This document shows positions 16,391-21,909 of a stretch of 21,909 nucleotides of DNA, piece by piece. This DNA is from DAOVQB01 sp023128935 (GTDB lineage: Bacteria; Eisenbacteria; RBG-16-71-46; CAIMUX01; WJJG01), in NCBI GenBank assembly GCA_030628905.1, contig DAOVQB010000063.1:1-21909 (forward strand), read 5' to 3'. The notes under the pieces were generated by a model, which was given only the letters and a program-made list of their open reading frames with translations, was not told the DNA's origin and ran no database searches. The stretch's first letter is position 1, and each line of letters begins with the position of its first letter. The position numbers and the translations under genes are program-made.

Positions 16391-16399
16391 TGCTATACT
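16391..16399 (+). promoter_or_regulatory. Possible extended -10 promoter for the beta-helix peptidase gene
   Basis: TGCTATACT combines the extended TGN motif with a TATACT box (5 of 6 to TATAAT). No good -35 lies 16-18 nt upstream, which extended -10 promoters can tolerate. It would give a leader of about 200 nt before ATG 16605. Confidence 0.3.
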
Positions 16400-16604
16400 C
16401 AGTCGAGGTTGTAGACTAATGGCATGGTGTGTTCTTCACAATCTCTGCCCGGGTCTACCGCTCTAATCCAGCGAATGGATCAGCTGGCAGCAGGGCTTGC
16501 AGCTTGGCGTGAACCGGTGGCGTTGTGGGGAGTGCATTACCCTGGCTCGTCAGCCGCCCGGTCTCGTGAAGCTGCCTGCCTCCCAAACCTATGAGGAGGG
16601 GTTC

Positions 16605-19600
16605 ATGAGATTATCCATTGTCCATCTCAACAGCGGTCATGCAGTGGCCCTGTTCTTCCTCGCCGCGCTGCTCTTGCAGGCTCCTGCTTTTGCGGAAATG
16701 GTGCTGATTGAGGAAAATGCGGGGAATGCGGGCATCCGGCTGCAATCGCAATCTCGGAGTGGAGTAGAGATCCACTACGGCATGGATCGCTTTGACTTTG
16801 AATCATTGGAAGTCGATGGCGAACAGATGCAGATCGTCCTGCTACCTGGCGTCTTCCTCCCGAATAACGCAGGCGCACCGAACCTGCCGGGCCTCAGCCG
16901 GGCTGTGGCGATCCCCGAGGGCGCGAGCGTTTCGCTCGAAGTTGTCTCCGCGCAGACGCGCACCTACAGCAACATCGAACTGGCCCCTGCGCCGCCCATT
17001 CAGAAGGAGGACGACGATTCTCCACTCAGCTATGAGAAGGACCCGTCGATCTACAATCGCGATGCCAACTACCCGGAGAACCACGTGCTTGTGTCCGAGC
17101 CGACGGATATGCGCGGTGTGGACATCGTGAACATCGGCGTCACGCCATTCCAGTACAATCCCGTAACGAAGGAACTCACTGTTTATACGGAACTGGACAT
17201 CCGGATAGAATTTGTGGGCGGTAATGGCGAATTCGGAGAAAACAGGCTTCGCAATCGCTATTGGGAACCGCTTCTGCGCGATCATCTGTTGAACTACGAA
17301 TCACTCCCGCATGTGGATTTTGATCTCCCGCGTGGCAACAGAGAGGGATATGAGTACGTCATCATCTGTCCCGACAACGCTGAATTCATTCCATGGGCCG
17401 ACACACTGAAGACCTGGAGGAATCTGCAGGGGATCAGCACGGAGTTCTACACGACTTCGGAGACAGGCACAAGCCATACGCAGATTGAGGCCTGGCTGAA
17501 CAATGCCTACAACACCTGGGACATCCCGCCCGTCGCATTCCTGATCCTGGGCGATTACCCTGGGTCAGGTGACGACCGGGACAGCGGCGTGACCTCCCCC
17601 ACGTGGAGTTACTACTGCGTCAGCGATAACATCTATGCTGATGTCTCGGGCAACAATCTGCCAGACATGGCGCACGGCCGCATTACGGCTCGGGGTGCGG
17701 ACGACCTTGAGCTTATGATTGGACACATGCTCTCCTATGAGAGAGAGCCGGTCACGAATCCGGACTTCTACGAGCATCCGCTCATCGCGGGTGGCTGGCA
17801 GACTGAGCGCTGGTTCATTCTTTGCACAGAGATATGTTACGGATATCAAGCGAACGTTCTGGGCAAGGATCCGGTCCGGGAGTATGCCATCTACTCCGGC
17901 TCCCCGGGCTATACGTGGTCAACGAACCCGAACACCTACATGGTTGTCAACTACTTCGGGCCGAGCGGCCTGGGCTACATCCCGGCTGACCCATCTCATT
18001 TGACCGATTGGGGTGGTAACGCAGTTGGCGTCATCGATGCGGTCAACGCCGGCGCCTATATGGTCCTGCACCGCGATCATGGTTCGGTGTTCAGTTGGGG
18101 TGAACCTTACTTCGGCATCGGGCATATCTCGTACTTCACGACCGACATGTATCCCTTTGTCTTCACGATCAATTGCCTGACGGGCAAATACAACCATGGC
18201 GGGCAATGCTTCACAGAGGCGTGGCATCGCTTCGAGCACGGTGCCGTGGGGCTCGTTGCGGCTTCCGAGGTGTCCTACTCGTTTGTCAATGACACGTTCA
18301 TCTGGGGCATGATGGACAGCATGTGGCCGGACTTCGATCCCGGCTACGGTGACAACGATAATACCGGACCTGCGGATCTGCGGACTGCATTTGCGCACAG
18401 TTCAGGCAAGTGGTATCTGCAAGCAAGCAGCTGGCCCTACAATCCGCAGCACAAGATCTATACGCACCATCTGTTCCATCACCATGGCGATGCCTTCATC
18501 ACCATGTATTCAGAAATGCCTATCGATTTGACCGTTGTTCACGATGACTTCCTCGCTCTGGGTGAAGAGACATTCGACATTCAGGCCGATGCGGGGGCTG
18601 TTATCGCACTCACGGTCGATGGAGAGATCATCGGTGTTGCAGACGCCACCGGTTCGATGCAGAGCGTGCCAATCGAGCCGCAGAACGAGGAAGGCACACT
18701 GCGGATTACCGTAACGAAGGCGAACTATTTCCGCTACGACGTTCAGATCCCGATTGAGAGCGGCTCGATCGTGGTTCTGCCCGACGGCAGTGGTGATTAC
18801 CGCACCATCCAAGCTGCCATTGAGGCTGCGAGTGATGGTGGTCTGGTCGAGCTGGGAGACGGCGTCTTTATCGGTGATGGGAACCGGGACGTTGATTTCC
18901 TCGGGAAAGCGGTCACCGTTCAGGCACAGAGCGGAAATGCTCAAGACTGCATCATTGACTGCGAGGCGAGCGCTCTGGAGCCTCATCGCGGGTTCATTTT
19001 CCAGACTGGCGAGGGTGCCACGTCGATTCTGAAGAATGTGACCATCATCAATGGCTATGCGCCGCCCACGCCGCAGGAGGCTGGTGGTGCGATTCTCTTT
19101 GACGGATCGTCTCCAACGATCACGGGCTGCATCTTCACCGAGAACGCCGGTGTCGACGCCGGGGCACTCTCCTGCAATGCGTCATCTCCTACGCTCACCA
19201 GTTGCACATTCGACCTGAACCTCGCCAGCGATGCCGGCGGAGCGGTCCTTTGTGACGCCGCGTCAACTCCCAGAATGACGAACTGCTCGTTCACGGGCAA
19301 TGTCAGCGATGGCAATGGTGGAGCCCTGGCCTGCATTGGCGGTTCAAGTCCCATACTCGTCATAGCTGCGTTCACGGGCAACGAGGCGCTCAACGGTGGT
19401 GCCATCTACCTCGAGAATGAGTCGAATCCTTCGATGACGTACTGCACATTCGAGGGCAATGCCACGCAGGTGGATCTGGATGGATTCGGCGGAGCTGTAA
19501 TGAGTACCGCAAGCTCGCCGGCCCTCATGAACTGCAGGTTCGTCTCCAACGCCGCTGACAGCGTGGGCGGGGCCATGTACTTCTCGGAAGGCACCCCCAC

Positions 19601-20351
19601 TCTGGATCGCTGCATCTATGCGGGAAATGCGGCGCAATTGGGAGGCGGGATCGGGTTTGCCAACTGCTCTCCCGATGTCGGCAAGTGCACGCTTTACGGA
19701 AACGAGGCGGGCGTAGGCGGTGGGCTCTATCTGATCGAGGGTTCCTCCTTTGCCGTGGACAACACGATTATCGCTTTTGGCACGGCGGGTGAGGCGCTCT
19801 ATGCTGATCCTGCGACTTCGTGTGAAGCCCTCCTGTCCTGCTGCGATCTGTTTGGCAACGCGGGCGGTGATTGGGTAGGTGGTCTGGAGGAGCAGCTCGG
19901 CGTAAACGGGAACTTCTCGCTGGATCCGTTCTTCTGTGACGCTCCCGCGGGAGACTTCCACCTCTGGAACTATTCACCTTGCTCACAAGCAGGCTGCGGC
20001 CAGATCGGTGCCGAGGGTGTTGGCTGCTGGGATCCACAGGACATTGGGGCCTCTGAGGTGCTCTCCAGTCTTCAGCTGGATCGCTGCCAGCCCAACCCAT
20101 TCAAGGATCAGACTCGCATCGCGTATCGGATTCCGTCCACGGGTGATGGCGCTCACGCCGCCCTGGAGATCTTCGATGCAACAGGTCGTCTGGTGCAGAC
20201 ACTGGTCGATAATACCCAGTCCGCCGGTGAGCATCTGGTGATCTGGGATGGTACTGATCAGCAAGGCACGAGGATGCCGAGCGGGATCTACTATGCCCAG
20301 CTCCGGGTGAATGAGGCAAGCCTGGCCAAGCGCCTGGTCCTCATGAGGTAA
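16605..20351 (+). CDS. C25 peptidase fused to a parallel beta-helix, with C-terminal sorting-like domain
   Basis: The product is 1248 aa. The ATG at 16605 follows GAGGAGGGG and begins a clean signal peptide (about 1-30, cleavage after AFA); the in-frame extension to 16497 is not used. A propeptide-like region (about 35-225) precedes the C25 catalytic domain (about 245-635), with His492 in HRDHGS and Cys524 in TINCLTGKYN as the likely dyad. An Ig-like linker (about 640-720) follows. A right-handed parallel beta-helix (about 725-1070) starts with DGSGDYRTIQAAIEAA and continues with repeated rungs of the form GGA-x-SSPTL-x-x-C-x-F-x-x-N. The C-terminus (about 1155-1248) is a FlgD/Por-type sorting-like domain (CQPNPFKDQT, IFDATGRLV, SGIYYAQLRV). 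The helix resembles pectate-lyase or Chlamydia-Pmp-like surface passengers rather than a known gingipain partner. It is likely a cell-surface protease. An intrinsic terminator follows at 20417. Confidence 0.93.
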   Translation: MRLSIVHLNSGHAVALFFLAALLLQAPAFAEMVLIEENAGNAGIRLQSQSRSGVEIHYGMDRFDFESLEVDGEQMQIVLLPGVFLPNNAGAPNLPGLSRAVAIPEGASVSLEVVSAQTRTYSNIELAPAPPIQKEDDDSPLSYEKDPSIYNRDANYPENHVLVSEPTDMRGVDIVNIGVTPFQYNPVTKELTVYTELDIRIEFVGGNGEFGENRLRNRYWEPLLRDHLLNYESLPHVDFDLPRGNREGYEYVIICPDNAEFIPWADTLKTWRNLQGISTEFYTTSETGTSHTQIEAWLNNAYNTWDIPPVAFLILGDYPGSGDDRDSGVTSPTWSYYCVSDNIYADVSGNNLPDMAHGRITARGADDLELMIGHMLSYEREPVTNPDFYEHPLIAGGWQTERWFILCTEICYGYQANVLGKDPVREYAIYSGSPGYTWSTNPNTYMVVNYFGPSGLGYIPADPSHLTDWGGNAVGVIDAVNAGAYMVLHRDHGSVFSWGEPYFGIGHISYFTTDMYPFVFTINCLTGKYNHGGQCFTEAWHRFEHGAVGLVAASEVSYSFVNDTFIWGMMDSMWPDFDPGYGDNDNTGPADLRTAFAHSSGKWYLQASSWPYNPQHKIYTHHLFHHHGDAFITMYSEMPIDLTVVHDDFLALGEETFDIQADAGAVIALTVDGEIIGVADATGSMQSVPIEPQNEEGTLRITVTKANYFRYDVQIPIESGSIVVLPDGSGDYRTIQAAIEAASDGGLVELGDGVFIGDGNRDVDFLGKAVTVQAQSGNAQDCIIDCEASALEPHRGFIFQTGEGATSILKNVTIINGYAPPTPQEAGGAILFDGSSPTITGCIFTENAGVDAGALSCNASSPTLTSCTFDLNLASDAGGAVLCDAASTPRMTNCSFTGNVSDGNGGALACIGGSSPILVIAAFTGNEALNGGAIYLENESNPSMTYCTFEGNATQVDLDGFGGAVMSTASSPALMNCRFVSNAADSVGGAMYFSEGTPTLDRCIYAGNAAQLGGGIGFANCSPDVGKCTLYGNEAGVGGGLYLIEGSSFAVDNTIIAFGTAGEALYADPATSCEALLSCCDLFGNAGGDWVGGLEEQLGVNGNFSLDPFFCDAPAGDFHLWNYSPCSQAGCGQIGAEGVGCWDPQDIGASEVLSSLQLDRCQPNPFKDQTRIAYRIPSTGDGAHAALEIFDATGRLVQTLVDNTQSAGEHLVIWDGTDQQGTRMPSGIYYAQLRVNEASLAKRLVLMR

Positions 20352-20416
20352 TGCCTCCCCCTCGCCTGTGTGACCACATGGCGGGGTTCGGAGACACTGG
20401 CCTTTGGAAGTTGAAC

Positions 20417-20448
20417 AGAGCCGTGCGGGGAATCCTCCGCACGGCTCT
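20417..20448 (+). terminator. Intrinsic terminator after the beta-helix peptidase gene
   Basis: AGAGCCGTGCGG (20417-20428) pairs perfectly with CCGCACGGCTCT (20437-20448), a 12-bp stem with an 8-base loop, followed by a short TCTCT run. It lies 66 nt after the stop codon. The T-tract is weak, but the stem is strong. Confidence 0.75.
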
Positions 20449-20472
20449 TCTCTGAGGAGCCGCAACGAAGTC

Positions 20473-20523
20473 CCCGGCGTTCGGGACCGGCGAAAATGGG
20501 AAGTTGTTCTTGCGCGGGCCCTT
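20473..20523 (+). repeat. Dispersed 51-bp repeat, copy B
   Basis: This is the inverted partner of 16271-16321 (48 of 51 positions equal). It begins 25 nt after the terminator stem and ends about 50 nt before the likely promoter of the propeller gene. Its outer bases CGAAG and CTTCG (just beyond the 51-bp core) are perfectly complementary, and the equivalent ends of the other copies differ but also pair. Confidence 0.85.
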
Positions 20524-20573
20524 CGGACGCACCTGCTCTGTGTGCGCTACGTGACGAGCACATACGACGCCTG

Positions 20574-20603
20574 TGGACAATGCAGCTCCTGGCCTGATAG
20601 ACT
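20574..20603 (+). promoter_or_regulatory. Likely housekeeping-type promoter of the propeller gene
   Basis: TGGACA (20574-20579; 5 of 6 to TTGACA) and TAGACT (20598-20603) are 18 bp apart. The -10 is embedded in CTGATAGACT, the decamer also found before the minus-strand C25 gene. Transcription would begin near 20610, leaving a leader of about 38 nt. Confidence 0.4.
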
Positions 20604-20647
20604 CCATGTTGTTCGGGTCAATCAGTCTCGTCTCGGGAGGTTGCATC

Positions 20648-21909
20648 ATGAGCTGTATCCATAATCGTCTGTACGGTCTCGCGATCATGCTGTTCGCCAT
20701 CTTTGCGGTGTTCACAGCCCATCCGGTTGGCGCCACGGGCGCCGTGGAGATCACCACCGGACCTGGGGGAGCGCGACTGGTCCGCAGCGTCACGCCGCTT
20801 GCGGGGGCGCCTGAGTTGCCAGTGCCCTCCGACGGGACGATGGTTCTGGCTGGTCGACTCAGCCAGGACGAGTATCTATGGCTGGATCAGAACCACCAGG
20901 CTGCTATAGCGGAGAATGTCGCGATTGGCGGAGACGGGATCTATAGCGTTGCGGGATGGTGGTTGAACAATGAACGGACATCTCTCTACCTTGTTGACGA
21001 CGACAACGTGCCCGAATGGACGTGCTCCATGACACAGGCCGATTTTCAGATCTCAGTTGATGTAGATGATACAGCCAGCCGGATTACGAGCACGGCCCGG
21101 CATCTGCCGCTCTACGTATTCGAGTCATCCAGTTCCGTGCCGCTCTTCTCACACTCCTACACGGCGCCACTGGTTGGCTACCACTGTGGGGTTTCAGATG
21201 CCGGGAACACGTACGCAGGTGCCGCCGGTAATCCGAGTGGCGGAGCCGGAGAGGTCAGGGTCTACGACGGATCGGGCACGTTGCGCTTCATTCGCGATCT
21301 GCCCAATCCCCCCGAGGGGATTTCTGTCTCGGCCGATGGGCAGGTTGTGGCCGCCAATGTACGCACAGTCGTCAAGGTCTGGGATGCCGTGACCGGTGAT
21401 GAGCGTGATTCCGTGCCGATTCCCGGTGAGACTCAAGCAGCGGCAGTCCTCTCGGGCGATGGAACCTACCTTGTAACTGGTGGCTTCTCAAGAACGGTGC
21501 GGCTCTATGAGTGGAACGGCAACGAATATGTCCAGCTCTGGTCGTACATCGTTCCCGGCACGACTTGGATCATTGCACTGGCTATTGCGGCGGATGGTCA
21601 GACGATCGGGGCGGGAACATGGACAAACCCCACGGGTGGCAAGGTTGTTGTTTTTGACCGCTCCAGCCCCACCCCGTTGTGGATTGACGATAGCTACGGC
21701 GATTCGGTTCAGCGTTTGGCTTTCACGCCGGACGGGGGATTACTGGCAGCCGCATCATGGGGGCGTCTGGCCGGAACGGTCGGGAATATCGTCAGCGTCT
21801 ACGAACGCGGATCTGCCATTCCTATACACGGCATCAGCGATGATGCCTTCTCGGGCGTCGGGTCCTGTTTCTCCGTAGACATCAGTAAGGACGGGGGCTA
21901 TGTCATCGC
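20648..21909 (+). CDS. Secreted WD40/YVTN-like beta-propeller protein (3' end beyond window)
   Basis: This is an open frame of 420 codons running off the right edge. The ATG at 20648 follows GGGAGG (20635-20640) spaced 7 nt. Residues about 1-32 form a signal peptide (hydrophobic core LAIMLFAIFAVF). After a less regular N-terminal region, from about residue 170 there are propeller-blade repeats: GEVRVYDGSGTLRFIRDL, VVKVWDAVTGDERDSV, TVRLYEWNGNEYVQLW and KVVVFDRSSPTPLW. Between them lie sentences such as GISVSADGQVVA and RLAFTPDGGLLAAAS. This is typical of WD40- or YVTN-like seven-bladed propellers in secreted proteins. No enzyme signature is visible. Because the 3' end is missing, I cannot tell whether it ends in the same sorting-like domain as the two peptidases. 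Confidence 0.85.
   Translation, partial: MSCIHNRLYGLAIMLFAIFAVFTAHPVGATGAVEITTGPGGARLVRSVTPLAGAPELPVPSDGTMVLAGRLSQDEYLWLDQNHQAAIAENVAIGGDGIYSVAGWWLNNERTSLYLVDDDNVPEWTCSMTQADFQISVDVDDTASRITSTARHLPLYVFESSSSVPLFSHSYTAPLVGYHCGVSDAGNTYAGAAGNPSGGAGEVRVYDGSGTLRFIRDLPNPPEGISVSADGQVVAANVRTVVKVWDAVTGDERDSVPIPGETQAAAVLSGDGTYLVTGGFSRTVRLYEWNGNEYVQLWSYIVPGTTWIIALAIAADGQTIGAGTWTNPTGGKVVVFDRSSPTPLWIDDSYGDSVQRLAFTPDGGLLAAASWGRLAGTVGNIVSVYERGSAIPIHGISDDAFSGVGSCFSVDISKDGGYVI

Larger units (their letters stand above)
16021..16604. other. Divergent intergenic region between the two C25 peptidase genes
   Basis: No coding sequence is visible. The region holds control elements for two divergent genes: the partial third iteron copy, the decamer CTGATAGACT on the minus strand (16132-16141), the inverted dispersed repeat copy (16271-16321) and a possible plus-strand extended -10 (16391-16399). 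A plus-strand in-frame extension of the peptidase ORF back to 16497 has no ribosome binding site and is not taken as coding. Confidence 0.6.

Noticed and set aside
16485..16501. TGGCAG...TTGCA, sigma-54-like, about 100 nt before the beta-helix peptidase gene
   Set aside because: GG and GC are 11 bases apart, one more than the strict spacing of 10.
1..21909. CRISPR arrays, rRNA, transposase or integrase genes
   Set aside because: No regularly spaced repeats, rRNA signature or recombinase motif was seen anywhere in the window.

Overview
The window comes from a moderately GC-rich bacterium with many secreted proteins. Several features point to an uncultivated lineage of the FCB group, such as Eisenbacteria-, Latescibacteria- or Krumholzibacteria-like phyla. 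These are two gingipain-type (C25) peptidases ending in a FlgD/Por-secretion-like C-terminal Ig domain, several lipoproteins, NHL and WD40-like secreted propellers, and a sigma-54 regulatory operon. The lineage is an inference from gene content; there is no rRNA or other phylogenetic marker.

Layout. 1-337 holds no gene I can support. 338-874 (-) is a small lipoprotein. 1078-1660 (+) is a broken secreted Asp-box (BNR/sortilin-like) gene with a frameshift, meeting a possible small membrane ORF at 1579-1782 (-). 1783-2373 is non-coding and ends in a perfect 9-bp hairpin. 2374-7445 (+) is a compact operon: an OppA/DppA-type solute-binding lipoprotein, a membrane histidine kinase whose start overlaps the lipoprotein's stop (ATGA), and an NtrC-type sigma-54 response regulator. 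No ABC permease or ATPase lies beside it, so the binding protein may act as the sensor input. 7553-10483 (-) is a large secreted NHL/Fn3-like/TPR-like protein. 10484-11363 has no convincing gene but contains several hairpins and two strong intrinsic terminators, one of them pointing to an unannotated + strand transcript. 11364-12098 (-) is a PKD-containing lipoprotein. 12300-15977 (-) and 16605-20351 (+) are divergent C25 peptidases, the second fused to a parallel beta-helix. 20648 to the window end (+) is a secreted WD40/YVTN-like propeller cut off by the window edge.

The main non-coding signal is a roughly 51-57 bp repeat. Two copies, 48 of 51 positions identical by hand alignment, lie in inverted orientation at 16271-16321 and 20473-20523, flanking the beta-helix peptidase gene. 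A diverged third copy lies at 7442-7498. Other notable structures are a perfect 13-bp tandem duplication in the leader of the 12300-15977 peptidase gene, and a four-unit 27-bp coding repeat in the solute-binding protein.

All calls were made by reading the sequence; no database search or structure prediction was run.
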